From the NCBI GenBank assembly GCA_963826505.1, contig CAWGXG010000008.1, positions 124,001-188,000 of the forward strand: a stretch of DNA of 64,000 bases. The letters run 5' to 3'. The position numbers were made by a program, and so were the translations under genes. Positions 25,975 to 35,059 of this stretch are shown here, in pieces. A model generated the notes under the pieces. It was given only the letters and a program-made list of their open reading frames with translations. It was not told the origin of the DNA and made no database searches. The stretch's first letter is position 1. Each line of letters opens with the position of its first letter. The DNA is from CAWGXG01 sp963826505 (GTDB lineage Bacteria > Chloroflexota > Anaerolineae > Aggregatilineales > Aggregatilineaceae).

Positions 25975-27984
25975 ATGAACGATTTTGAACGCTCTTGCAT
26001 CAACACGATCCGTATGTTGGCCGTCGATGCTGTACAAAAAGCCAACTCCGGACACCCTGGTCTGCCTATGGGGTCAGCACCTATGGCTTATGTGCTGTGG
26101 ACGCGCTTCCTGAAGCACAACCCGCACGATCCCAAGTGGGCCGATCGCGACCGTTTCGTGCTCTCAGCGGGGCACGGCTCAATGCTGCTGTACGCGCTCT
26201 TGTACCTCACCGGGTATGATCTGTCGCTCGACGATCTCAAGCAGTTTCGCCAGTGGGGGAGTCGCACACCCGGCCATCCCGAATATGGCGTGACCGCTGG
26301 TGTGGAAACGACGACCGGGCCATTGGGCCAGGGCTTCACCAATGGTGTCGGGATGGCCATCGCCGAGCGCCATCTGGCCGCTCAATTCAATACGTCCGAT
26401 CATAAGGTCGTGGATCATTACACCTATGCCATCGTCAGCGACGGCGATTTGATGGAAGGTGTCTCGGCTGAAGCGGCATCCCTCGCTGGACATCTCCAAC
26501 TCGGCAAGTTGATTTATCTCTACGACGATAACCTGATTTCGCTGGACGGTCCGACCGCCATGGCGTTCACTGAAGATGTCCGCATGCGCTTCGAAGCGTA
26601 CGGCTGGCATGTCCAGCGCGTCGAAGACGGTAACGATCTGGACGCGATCGACGCTGCGATCAAGAATGCCCAGGCTGAAACGGGCCGGCCCTCCCTCATC
26701 ATGGTGCGAACGGTGATCGGCTATGGCAGCCCCAACAAAGCCGGGACCTCGGAAGCACACGGCTCACCGTTGGGTGCGGACGAAGTCGCCCTGACCAAGA
26801 AGAATCTCGATTGGCCGCAAGAGCCTGCTTTCTACGTGCCTGAGCATGCGCTGGCCCATTTCCGTGAAGCGGTGGCGCGCGGTGCAACGGCGCAAGCCGC
26901 CTGGCAGACGCGAATCGACTCCTGGGCGGCTGCCAATCCAGAGTCGGCGGCGACCTGGCGGCGGATGCTGTCCGGGGAACTCCCTGATGGCTGGGACGCG
27001 GGCCTGCCTGTGTTCAATCCGAACGATGGTGCTATCGCGACACGCGCGGCGTCGGGCAAGGTGATCAATGCGTTAGCGGCGCGTTTGCCTGGCTTGTTCG
27101 GCGGCGCAGCGGATCTGGATTCTTCGACTCGGACGTACATCAAAAGCTCGGGCGATTTTGAGGCCGGGAGCTATGGCAACCGGAACATGCGCTTTGGGGT
27201 ACGCGAGCATGCCATGGGTGGTATCACCAACGGGATAGCCGTACATGGCGGGTTAATTCCCTTCACGGCGACGTTCTTTGTATTTGCCGACTATATGCGC
27301 CCGCCGATCCGTCTAGCCGCGTTGAGCGCTTTTTCGCCTATTTTCGTCTTCACGCACGATAGTGTGGGTGTCGGCGAAGATGGTCCCACGCACGAACCCG
27401 TCGAGCAGGTGATGTCCCTACGCGTGATCCCGCATCTTGAGGTGATCCGGCCCGCCGATGCCAACGAAACGGCGGCAGCCTGGCATTGCGCGATCCGCAA
27501 CCGGAACCATCCCACTGTTCTGCTATTCACCCGGCAGAATCTGCCCGTACTCGATCCGTCGCTGCCGATTTTCGAAGGCGTGGATCATGGCGCGTATGTG
27601 CTGAAGGATGCTCCTGACGGCAAGCTTGATGTCATCCTGATCGGCACCGGGTCAGAGGTTCACATCGCTCTGGCGGCCCAGGCTCTGCTGGCCGAAAAGG
27701 GCATCGGCGCGCGCGTGGTCAGCATGCCGAGCTGGGAACGCTTCGAACGCCAATCGCAGAACTACCGCGATAAGGTGCTGCCTCCCACGATCACAGCCCG
27801 TGTGGCCATCGAAGCCGGTGTAACGCTGGGCTGGCAGAAATGGGTCGGCATGCAGGGCGAGATCGTAGGGATCGACCGGTTTGGGGCGTCTGCGCCGTAT
27901 AAAGAGATTTACAAGCAGTATGGCCTGACGCCGGAAGCCGTCGCCGAGCGTGCGGCCGCGTTGCTTGAGCGAGTAACACCGTAA
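25975..27984 (+). CDS. tkt: Transketolase
   Basis: A 669-aa, full-length ThDP enzyme of the pentose phosphate pathway. Visible motifs are KANSGHPGLPMGSAPMAY, VLSAGHGSMLLYALLYL, GHPEYGVTAGVETTTGPLGQG, the ThDP motif VSDGDLMEGVSAEAASLAGH...YDDN, and the pyrimidine-domain VREHAMGGITNGIA and HDSVGVGEDGPTHEPVEQ. GGAAGG precedes the ATG. It is monocistronic and ends with a strong terminator. Confidence 0.97.
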   Translation: MNDFERSCINTIRMLAVDAVQKANSGHPGLPMGSAPMAYVLWTRFLKHNPHDPKWADRDRFVLSAGHGSMLLYALLYLTGYDLSLDDLKQFRQWGSRTPGHPEYGVTAGVETTTGPLGQGFTNGVGMAIAERHLAAQFNTSDHKVVDHYTYAIVSDGDLMEGVSAEAASLAGHLQLGKLIYLYDDNLISLDGPTAMAFTEDVRMRFEAYGWHVQRVEDGNDLDAIDAAIKNAQAETGRPSLIMVRTVIGYGSPNKAGTSEAHGSPLGADEVALTKKNLDWPQEPAFYVPEHALAHFREAVARGATAQAAWQTRIDSWAAANPESAATWRRMLSGELPDGWDAGLPVFNPNDGAIATRAASGKVINALAARLPGLFGGAADLDSSTRTYIKSSGDFEAGSYGNRNMRFGVREHAMGGITNGIAVHGGLIPFTATFFVFADYMRPPIRLAALSAFSPIFVFTHDSVGVGEDGPTHEPVEQVMSLRVIPHLEVIRPADANETAAAWHCAIRNRNHPTVLLFTRQNLPVLDPSLPIFEGVDHGAYVLKDAPDGKLDVILIGTGSEVHIALAAQALLAEKGIGARVVSMPSWERFERQSQNYRDKVLPPTITARVAIEAGVTLGWQKWVGMQGEIVGIDRFGASAPYKEIYKQYGLTPEAVAERAAALLERVTP

Positions 27985-28013
27985 CGGCTACCATTCTCTG
28001 GAGTAGATTTCAT

Positions 28014-28047
28014 CGCGGGATCAACTCATCAGTTGATCCCGCGTTAG
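28014..28047 (+). terminator. Terminator after transketolase
   Basis: A perfect 13-bp stem (CGCGGGATCAACT 28014-28026 / AGTTGATCCCGCG 28031-28043) with loop CATC is followed by the T-rich TTAGATTTTA. Confidence 0.8.
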
Positions 28048-28132
28048 ATTTTAGTTGAAATCGTGATGACTGTTTTCCGTCCGGCAAGTGTGTTAGACTT
28101 TTTATGATCGCGCTGCCGAGTTGGAGGTCCGG

Positions 28133-29350
28133 ATGGAACTGAATATTGTCGCAAAGCTGCATGAGGCGTTTCCTGATCTTGAACCGGGCGCATTGGATGA
28201 GCTTGGGGGCTTGGTCCGGACGCGCACCTATCCGACCGATACGCTAATCTGCAAAGAAGGCGCTTTTGAGGACGTGTTTTATCTCATCGTGAGCGGTGAA
28301 GTCGCGATCACGAAGCATCTTGACGGTGTCGAAGAACGGGTCTTGCGGCACAGCGTAGCCGGTGATTTCTTCGGCGAGATGGCGCTTATCCAGGACGAGC
28401 CGCGCTCGGCCAATGTCCGCACGACGCAAGAGACGACGGTGCTTGAATTTGATCGTGAGGTGTTCGAGCATTTGATGGCGTCCAGCCCCAACCTCGCGTG
28501 GCGCATGGTCCGTACGACCTTTGACCGGTTGCGCGCGAACGATCAAACGGCGCTCTCCGATCTGCGCGAGGCTTACCACACCCTGGCGCGGCTGGACAAA
28601 GCCAAGCTCGATTTCATTGAGATTGCCGCGCATGAACTGCGCACGCCCCTCACCGTCATACAGGGCTACGCGGACGTTTTGCGCAATAACCCAGTGGTCG
28701 CCCGCGATCCCGTAGTGGGAGAAGTTATAAATGGGATTATGCGTGGCAGCGGGCGGCTGCACGAGATCGTCAACAGCATGCTGGATATCACCAAAATTGA
28801 TACGGATACCCTCAAAGTGTCGCGCGTGCCGGTACTGCTGCAAAGCGTACTGACCGAGCTCAGGCACTCACTCGAAACGGCGCTCGAACAGCGCCACCTG
28901 ACCTTGCTCATCAAGCAGATTGGCGAAGTGCCCTATATCGAGGGTGATCCCGGTCTGCTTTATAAAGTGTTCTACCAGCTTTTCGCCAACGCGATCAAAT
29001 ACACGCCCGACGGCGGCACAATCACCGCGACGTATTGGCAAACTGACGTCGAGTCAATGGGATCGGCAGTCGCGGTTGTGATCCAGGACACCGGCATCGG
29101 CATCGATCCACGGCATCACAAAGTCATCTTCGAAAAATTCTACCAGATCGGCGAAGTCTCGCTGCATTCGTCCAGCAAAACCTCGTTCAAGGGCGGCGGC
29201 CCAGGTTTGGGATTGGCGTTGGTCAAAGGGGCGATCGAAGCGCACGGCGGGTTGGTGTGGGTCGAAAGCGAAGGGCACGATGAAGAGCGGCTGCCCGGCA
29301 GCGCTTTCAAAGTGTTGTTGCCCGTCCACAGCGTAGTGACTGAAAAATAA
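28133..29350 (+). CDS. cNMP-binding-domain histidine kinase
   Basis: A 405-aa cytoplasmic sensor kinase. Residues 5-125 form a cyclic-nucleotide-binding beta-roll (CKEGAFEDVFYLIVSGEVAI, GDFFGEMALIQDEPRSANV). Residues 145-220 hold the HisKA dimerisation domain with the phospho-acceptor in IEIAAHELRTPLTVIQG. The HATPase_c domain follows with the N box YQLFANAIKYTPDGG, G1 VVIQDTGIGIDP and G2 GGGPGLGLALVKG. There are no membrane helices. The ATG at 28133 is chosen because GGAGG lies 5 nt before it; an in-frame TTG at 28121 is less likely. No response regulator is adjacent. Confidence 0.9.
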   Translation: MELNIVAKLHEAFPDLEPGALDELGGLVRTRTYPTDTLICKEGAFEDVFYLIVSGEVAITKHLDGVEERVLRHSVAGDFFGEMALIQDEPRSANVRTTQETTVLEFDREVFEHLMASSPNLAWRMVRTTFDRLRANDQTALSDLREAYHTLARLDKAKLDFIEIAAHELRTPLTVIQGYADVLRNNPVVARDPVVGEVINGIMRGSGRLHEIVNSMLDITKIDTDTLKVSRVPVLLQSVLTELRHSLETALEQRHLTLLIKQIGEVPYIEGDPGLLYKVFYQLFANAIKYTPDGGTITATYWQTDVESMGSAVAVVIQDTGIGIDPRHHKVIFEKFYQIGEVSLHSSSKTSFKGGGPGLGLALVKGAIEAHGGLVWVESEGHDEERLPGSAFKVLLPVHSVVTEK

Positions 29351-29352
29351 CG

Positions 29353-30213
29353 CTACCTCGGATCTGGCGCGTCCACATCGAGCGCGCCTTCTTGCGCGAG
29401 AATCGACCGCAGGTGTTCGCGGCGGGCCGATCCCGCCAGTGTTTCCAAACGGCGCACGCCCAATGGATCGATATCCTCGCGCAGCAGCCGGATGTCGTCA
29501 GCAGTGGGGCCGGGCGTCTCGCTTATCTCCGGCGCAATCTCCAGCTCAAAACCCGTTTTCGCCTGAATACGACTGATGGTCACACCAGGATGAAACGTTA
29601 CCAGGCGCATCCGCCCGTTTTTCCAGTCGAATTGGCCCAGATCGCTCACCAAATAGCGCGGTCCACTGCCGCGCCGCCGGACCGGGTCGTGGCCCAGCCC
29701 GCTGCGAAAATCCAGCCGGGGGACGAACACCGCGCGCGAATGGCGTGGCACATAGATATACATATGGCTCGAATAGACCGACACGTCTGGGATGCCACCG
29801 CTGCCGGGCAGACGCAGGCGCGGGTGATGGTAATCATCCCCAAAAGCGATGTTGTTGAAATTGCCTGCGGAGTCGATCTGTCCAGGTCGGAAGAATTCCT
29901 TGGGCTGGGCGGTGGGCAGTAGGTCCAGCGAGAGGGTGATGAAACTCGTTGAGGCCAGCGCTTTGCCGATCCACATGTCTTCGGTGCGCGCCAGACCGAG
30001 CGGGGCCGCTTCCTGGACGACACCCTGGCCCACCGCCGAAGCGAAGAACACGTGAGGAGCATGGGTGCGCTGAGCCAGAACGTAACCTGCTGCCACTAAG
30101 GGCGTGGCCAGCCCTTGCGCCAGCACGTCGCCATCCTGAACCTGCCGCGCGATACACACTGCAATCAGTTCATCGATCGTGTAATCGGCGGCAGGTTCAG
30201 TAGAAAGCGTCAT
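29353..30213 (-). CDS. CoA-transferase family I, subunit B-like
   Basis: A protein of about 286 aa resembling the beta subunit of class I CoA-transferases (glutaconate/IpdB type): DYTIDELIAVCIARQVQDGD, GLATPLVAAGYVLAQRTHAP, GNFNNIAFGDDYHHPRLRLP and GSGGIPDVSVYSSHMY are family-like. The segment where transferases have the catalytic glutamate reads FFASAVGQGVV, with no obvious Glu, so a hydrolase-like activity as in IpdAB is possible. The partner alpha-like gene lies at 32564-33385, separated by two protease genes. The start at ATG 30213 avoids overlap with the upstream gene. Confidence 0.75.
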   Translation of the reverse strand: MTLSTEPAADYTIDELIAVCIARQVQDGDVLAQGLATPLVAAGYVLAQRTHAPHVFFASAVGQGVVQEAAPLGLARTEDMWIGKALASTSFITLSLDLLPTAQPKEFFRPGQIDSAGNFNNIAFGDDYHHPRLRLPGSGGIPDVSVYSSHMYIYVPRHSRAVFVPRLDFRSGLGHDPVRRRGSGPRYLVSDLGQFDWKNGRMRLVTFHPGVTISRIQAKTGFELEIAPEISETPGPTADDIRLLREDIDPLGVRRLETLAGSARREHLRSILAQEGALDVDAPDPR

Positions 30214-30232
30214 TGTGACTAGCCTGAGATCG

Positions 30233-30929
30233 TCATCGGCGACGGTCGCCAAAGACCAGCATGGCGTAGTAGAGCAGGGTAAGCAGGGAGGTCGCCACCG
30301 CTGCCACGTAGGTGAAGGCTGCCGCGCGCAGGACCGCGTTCGCGCCTTCCGCGTCTTGCTGATTGGCGATTAGGCCGGTTTCGCGCAGTAGTTTCAACGC
30401 ACGTCGGCTAGCATCCAGCTCGACTGGCAGCGTCACGACCGTGAAAACCGCTGTGCCTGCGAACAGGATCAGCCCGATGACAGCCAACCCGGTGATATTG
30501 AGGATCAGCCCTGCGAAGATCAGGCCAAAACCGATCTGCGGGCCAAGTGTTGCGCCCGGCACCAAGAGCGAGCGCACGGCCATCAGCGGGCTGCCCTGTT
30601 GATCTTGCTGCACGTGCCCGAATTCGTGGGCCGCAATCGCCATCGATGCCACCGAAGCCTGCGTGGCGACTGACGGTGACAGCCGCACGACGTTTTGTGT
30701 CGGGTCGTAGTGATCGGATAGCTCGCCTTTTGCCATCGCCAGGTCAACCGGCTTGATCCCGCCGTCCCGCATCAGGATTTTCTGCAGTCTCCTGCCCATT
30801 GACGCGGCGCGTATTGGGGATGGCGCTCCATTTCTGATAGGCTCCGCGCACCCAAGCCTGAGCCAACCCGCTGATAACCAGCGTTGGTAGCATGACAAGC
30901 AGGATATAGGTCGGGTCGAAGAAGAACAT
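30233..30929 (-). CDS. Zn-dependent membrane metallopeptidase, YugP-like (frameshifted)
   Basis: A membrane zinc peptidase of the YugP (Zn_peptidase_2) family. The N-terminus MFFFDPTYILLVMLPTLVIS, an export or membrane helix, and NTRRVNGQETA lie in one frame. The rest, from KILMRDGGIKPVDLAMAKG, lies in another and carries LSDHYDPTQNVVRLSP, the zinc motif AAHEFGHVQQDQQ and three C-terminal membrane helices. The join is at an A4/T4 run at 30778-30781, so a 1-2-nt indel explains the break. AAGGAGAG precedes the ATG at 30929. Substrate is unknown. Confidence 0.8.
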
Positions 30930-31078
30930 CGCGCACTCTCTCCTTGAGAGCCCTGGATTGATTCAATTAATGCATGAGGGGATGTGCTCCAGGGCGGAGT
31001 AGTCATCCCCATTCATGCTAACTGTACTGCACTCGAGTTAGATCGGCATAAGAGTTCGCTTAAAATTGCACTAAATCG

Positions 31079-32497
31079 CTACTCCGGTGCCTGGTCTGAT
31101 GGTTGATCCTGGGCGGTTGGTGCGGTGTATGTTCCCTCAAGCACCTGAACCGCGACAGCAAGCTGGTTGTCCATATTTCCCGTGGTGGCGGTCGGGTCAA
31201 ACGGCACGACCACATCGGGCTGAATACCGACGTCGCTCACCGAGTGATTATCGGGCGTATACCAGCGTGAAATCGTGATGCGAACTCCGCCGCCGTTGGA
31301 CAGTTGATGCCACGACTGTACGGATCCTTTGCCGAAAGTTTGCATGCCAACGACGGTAGCACGCTGGTGATCCTGAAGTGCCCCGGCGATCAATTCGGAA
31401 GCGCTGGCGCTACCCTGGTCGACTAGAATTACCATCGGCACATCCGGAGCGATCGCATTGTTGAGGGCGGGATGCTCCGTCGTACGGTCCGGCCCACGCT
31501 CGATCAAGATGTTTCCGGTTGGGATATACGCGCTGGCGACCTGGATAGCGGTGGTGAGATACCCACCTGGGTTGCCGCGCACATCCAGAATCAAACCCTT
31601 CAGATTGTTGGCGTCCATATTTTCGAGCGCCGTGCGCATTTCGGGGCCTGAGTTGAAGTCAAACTGGCTGAGCCGGATGTAACCAATGTCGTCGCTGAGG
31701 ACACGAGAGACGACACTCGGCACAACGATTTTCTGGCGCATCACCTCAAACTTGAGAATATCTGTTTCGCCCGGACGCAGAATGCCCAGACGCACCGGCG
31801 TGCCCGCCGGGCCGCGCACACGTGCGACAATCTCGTTTTGCGAGAGCGAAGTCACATCCTCGCCTTCGACGCGCACAATCGTATCGCCCGGCAGCAGTCC
31901 GGCCTGTTCGGCGGGTGAATTAGGCATGATGCTGACCAGTTCCAACCCGCCGGTAGCTGGATCCTGATCCACCGTCGCGCCGATCCCCTCGTATTCACCG
32001 CTCATACTCTCGTTGATCTGGGCGAAGGTTTCCGGGTCCATGTAGTCGGTATGCGGATCGCCGATGGAAGCCACCATGCCCCGCAGCGAGCCTTCCATGA
32101 GGGCGTTATCGTCCAGATTTTGATACTGGTCGTGGACAGTCGTCCACAGGTCCCAAAATGGCACGAATCGCTCATCGTCGGTCGTGACGTCAGCAGGCAC
32201 GGCAGGCACCGGCAGGTTGAAGGCCGGATCGTTGAGGGCGCTGATCAATCCGTCTTCTGCGCCGGACACGAGACTGCTGTCATCCAGCGGATCGACGTAG
32301 TTGTCATGCAGAAGCTGCCAGGTTTCCCAAAATGGCTTGAACAGATCGACTGTGTCAGCGGGCTGGTTGCTTTGGGCTTCGGCCACCGGGCTGAGGATAG
32401 TGACCCAACCAGAGGCCCCGTTGAGCGCAATCGCCAATAAAACTGCCAGCACCAGGCTGGCAGCCAACAGTCTTTTGTAGAATGTGCTCTGCCACAT
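31079..32497 (-). CDS. S41-family C-terminal processing peptidase (CtpA-like)
   Basis: A 472-aa protein with an N-terminal signal/anchor helix (RLLAASLVLAVLLAIAL). Two helical bundle segments follow with a repeated pattern (FWETWQLLHDNYVDPLDD and FWDLWTTVHDQYQNLDD). Then comes a PDZ domain (GIGATVDQDPATGGLELVSI, AGLLPGDTIVRVEGEDV), then the S41 core with GNPGGYLTTAIQVASAYIP, the catalytic serine in LVDQGSASASELIAGAL and the lysine in TFGKGSVQSW. It would degrade or trim exported proteins. It lies between the two CoA-transferase-like subunit genes. Confidence 0.92.
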   Translation of the reverse strand: MWQSTFYKRLLAASLVLAVLLAIALNGASGWVTILSPVAEAQSNQPADTVDLFKPFWETWQLLHDNYVDPLDDSSLVSGAEDGLISALNDPAFNLPVPAVPADVTTDDERFVPFWDLWTTVHDQYQNLDDNALMEGSLRGMVASIGDPHTDYMDPETFAQINESMSGEYEGIGATVDQDPATGGLELVSIMPNSPAEQAGLLPGDTIVRVEGEDVTSLSQNEIVARVRGPAGTPVRLGILRPGETDILKFEVMRQKIVVPSVVSRVLSDDIGYIRLSQFDFNSGPEMRTALENMDANNLKGLILDVRGNPGGYLTTAIQVASAYIPTGNILIERGPDRTTEHPALNNAIAPDVPMVILVDQGSASASELIAGALQDHQRATVVGMQTFGKGSVQSWHQLSNGGGVRITISRWYTPDNHSVSDVGIQPDVVVPFDPTATTGNMDNQLAVAVQVLEGTYTAPTAQDQPSDQAPE

Positions 32498-32563
32498 GAG
32501 CCAGACTCCCGAAGTGTGTTATTAGGTCTGTCGAAGATTATACGCACGTTTTGGCGGCGAGAG

Positions 32564-33385
32564 TTAATGCTTTGGTGCGATCGTCTCGCCAAGGTAGCGG
32601 TCAAAGTGACCGTTCGCGCACGACTCGACATAGCGCAGGACTTCTCCGCCCGCGATGGGATAATATGGATAACAGGAGGTAGGCCATGCGCCGCGTGCGA
32701 TTTCAACCACCCCGGTAACCAGCGGTCCCGGCAGATCGACATCCTCTTTGAGCGAGTCGACTACCGTCTCGGCGGTGACGATGACTGTGGACGCGATCGC
32801 CGCCAACTCCGGATCGATTCCCAGGTTCTTATTAAGCCGGGCGTTGCCATATTTGTCCGCTACCAGAGCATGAATGACGGCCATATCGCAGGGGATAGCC
32901 GGGAAAGCCACCAGTTCTTCTCCGCTGTAGGGATCGCACACGGTTTTGACATCGGGCCGCAGCGCGAGCAAATCGGTGCCCAGCCACGCTGTAGAGGGCA
33001 TGAAGCCCACGCCCGACATTTGGGCGCGTATACCGGAGGCCAGGCTGGCTTCCGTCTCCTCGACAATTTCCAGGCGGTTTTGAGCGGCGGCTTCGGTGAA
33101 CATGGGGGCCAGTCCGAAGGCTTCCAGCCCAAAATAACACGTGCGCACCCGCCGCACGCAGCCCGCTCCGACCAGTAAATCGGATTCGTAAGCGGCGGTG
33201 AAGCACAGCAGCGTGAGGTCGTCAGGTGGGGGTGTGCGCCGCAGAAGCTCGAATACGAAGGCGACCGGTCGCCGGTACAGCATGCTGCCGCCCAGGGCCA
33301 GCGTCTGCCCGGATCGGAGTTCGGCGGCGGCTTCCGACAGCGAGAGTTTTAAGTCACCCATAGGGCGCAGGCGGGCTTTGGCCAT
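32564..33385 (-). CDS. CoA-transferase family I, subunit A-like
   Basis: A protein of about 273 aa of the class I CoA-transferase alpha type: LSLSEAAAELRSGQTLALGG, the start of the Rossmann-like domain, PVAFVFELLRRTPPPDDLTL, TEASLASGIRAQMSGVGFMP, LGTDLLALRPDVKTVCDPYSG and PCDMAVIHALVADKYGNA. Several starts are possible (GTG 33436, ATG 33385, ATG 33361), and none has a strong ribosome site. It is upstream of the S41 and YugP genes and, further on, the beta-like subunit, all on one strand. Confidence 0.75.
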   Translation of the reverse strand: MAKARLRPMGDLKLSLSEAAAELRSGQTLALGGSMLYRRPVAFVFELLRRTPPPDDLTLLCFTAAYESDLLVGAGCVRRVRTCYFGLEAFGLAPMFTEAAAQNRLEIVEETEASLASGIRAQMSGVGFMPSTAWLGTDLLALRPDVKTVCDPYSGEELVAFPAIPCDMAVIHALVADKYGNARLNKNLGIDPELAAIASTVIVTAETVVDSLKEDVDLPGPLVTGVVEIARGAWPTSCYPYYPIAGGEVLRYVESCANGHFDRYLGETIAPKH

Positions 33386-33480
33386 CAGCAAGACTACTTT
33401 CGGTAAGTCAGGTTCATCTATCGTAGACCTTAGCACGCTGCCGTCGCTTACACAAGACGGTACGGTGTTGATAGGCCAAC

Positions 33481-33515
33481 AAAAACGGTCAGGCTGTGCT
33501 CAGACAGCCTGACCG
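33481..33515 (-). terminator. Terminator after citrate synthase
   Basis: An 11-bp perfect stem (CGGTCAGGCTG 33486-33496 / CAGCCTGACCG 33505-33515) with an 8-nt loop is followed on the minus strand by TTTTTG. It separates citrate synthase from the CoA-transferase gene. Confidence 0.85.
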
Positions 33516-33544
33516 GTCGAGTGACGTCCTGATGGGCGCGCGGG

Positions 33545-34688
33545 TTAACGCTGGTCCAGCGGTACCCAATCCAGGTGATCGGGTCCCACGTAGTTGCCAC
33601 GCGGGCGGATCAGGCGATTGTCGTTCCACTGTTCGATGATGTGCGCGGACCAACCCGCAATCCGCGACATGGCGAAGAGCGGCGTCATCATGTCGGTTTC
33701 GATTCCGATGGCGTCCAGCAGGATCGCGCTGTAGTAGTCTACATTGGGGTAGAGCTTGCGCTCGATGAAGTAGTCGTCCGCCGCAGCTAGATCGGCTAGA
33801 GCTTGTGCCACGGCGAGCAGGCTGCATTTGTTAAGCTCGCTGCACATCGCTTCGGCGTGCTTCTTCAGGACGCTGGCGCGCGGATCGTTAGCTTTGTAGA
33901 CGCGGTGGCCGATGCCCATAATCTTGCGGCCCTTGCCCTTGACCTCGCTGGCAAACCACGCGGCAGGGCTTTCGGCCTTGGCGACTTCCGCGAACATACG
34001 CATCGCGGCTTCGTTCGCGCCACCGTGCTTGGGGCCTTTCAGCGAGCCGATCGCGGCGGTGACGGCGCTGTACATATCGCCGTCTGTGCTGGTGACCACG
34101 CGTGACGTGAACGTGCTGGCGTTCATGCCGTGATCGGCCAGAAGCACCAGGTACACGTTGATGGCCGCGATCTCGACAGGGTCGGGTTCTTCGTCGTGCA
34201 GCATATAGACGAAATTGGCGGCTAAGCCCAGGTCCGCGCGCGGGGCGACGGGCTGTTGCCCGTGGCGAATGCGCGCCCACGCGGCGATGATCGTCGGGAT
34301 TTTGGCGGTCAGTTCAATCGCTTTGTGTTGGTTGGCGGCGGGGCTGTTGTCTTCCGCAGCGGGATCGTGATGTCCCCAGCGCGGACACGGCCGTGCGCAG
34401 CACACCCATAGGATGAGCATTGGCCGGGAAGGCTTTCAGAAGGGCCAACATGGCGTCCGAGAGCGCCATCCTGTCAACCAAAGTCTTTGTGAGTTGCTTC
34501 AATTCGGCTTGCGTGGGCAGCCTGTTGTTCCACAGCAGAAACACGACTTCTTCGAACGACGCGTTTTCTGCCAGGTCTTGAATCTCGTATCCGCCGTAGA
34601 TCAGCCGGCCAATATCACCTTGTACCCGACTCAGGCGGGTATCAGCGATAACTACACCTTCCAAACCTTTTTTCTGCTCTTCTGCCAT
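33545..34688 (-). CDS. gltA: Citrate synthase (frameshifted)
   Basis: A citrate/2-methylcitrate synthase of about 380 aa over its full span. The N-terminal part (GLEGVVIADTRLSRVQGDIG, RLIYGGYEIQDLAENASFEE, HPMGVLRTAVSALG) is in one frame and the rest (HHDPAAEDN onward) in another. The catalytic regions are GSLKGPKHGGANEAAM, MGIGHRVYKANDPRA and ILLDAIGIETDMMTPLFAMSR. Removing one base from the C4 run at 34374-34377 restores a continuous protein, so a consensus error is likely. AGGAGA precedes the ATG. It is adjacent to, and divergent from, the succinate dehydrogenase operon, another TCA-cycle unit. Confidence 0.9.
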
Positions 34689-35059
34689 TGTAGAGAATCT
34701 CCTGCAAGCGGTGAAATGGGACCATTACACATGGGCCGGCTTATTGAGTCGAGTCGATGAGCCAGTCAAAGCAGCCATGATAGGGCGAAAATGAGGGTTT
34801 CAGGCACTGGTGAACAGCAGATGCCGGTGGGTTGATCATGGCCTATTCTGATGGTAGAGTATAACAGCTAGTTATTTTGGGAACAAACAATTTTTGCGAA
34901 TTTCTTATCATTGGTTTCACAATATCTGGCATTGAGCAGGGCTGGTCCTGTCCGATAACCTGTCGTATAAAAGTGAGGTCCGAAGGTGAAAGCGCTGGCA
35001 CGTGTTGGCATTTGTATTCGCGGAGATTCCTTACACTACTTAGTGGAGGCTGAATCGTC
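34689..35059. promoter_or_regulatory. Divergent control region between citrate synthase and sdh
   Basis: A 371-nt AT-richer gap without a gene. A minus-strand promoter fits TATACT (34858-34863) with TTGTTC (34881-34886) at 17-nt spacing, giving a leader of about 160 nt for citrate synthase. A weak plus-strand pair TTGATC (34832-34837) / TAGAGT (34855-34860) could serve sdh. GTGGAGG lies upstream of the sdhC ATG. I see no clear operator. Confidence 0.4.
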
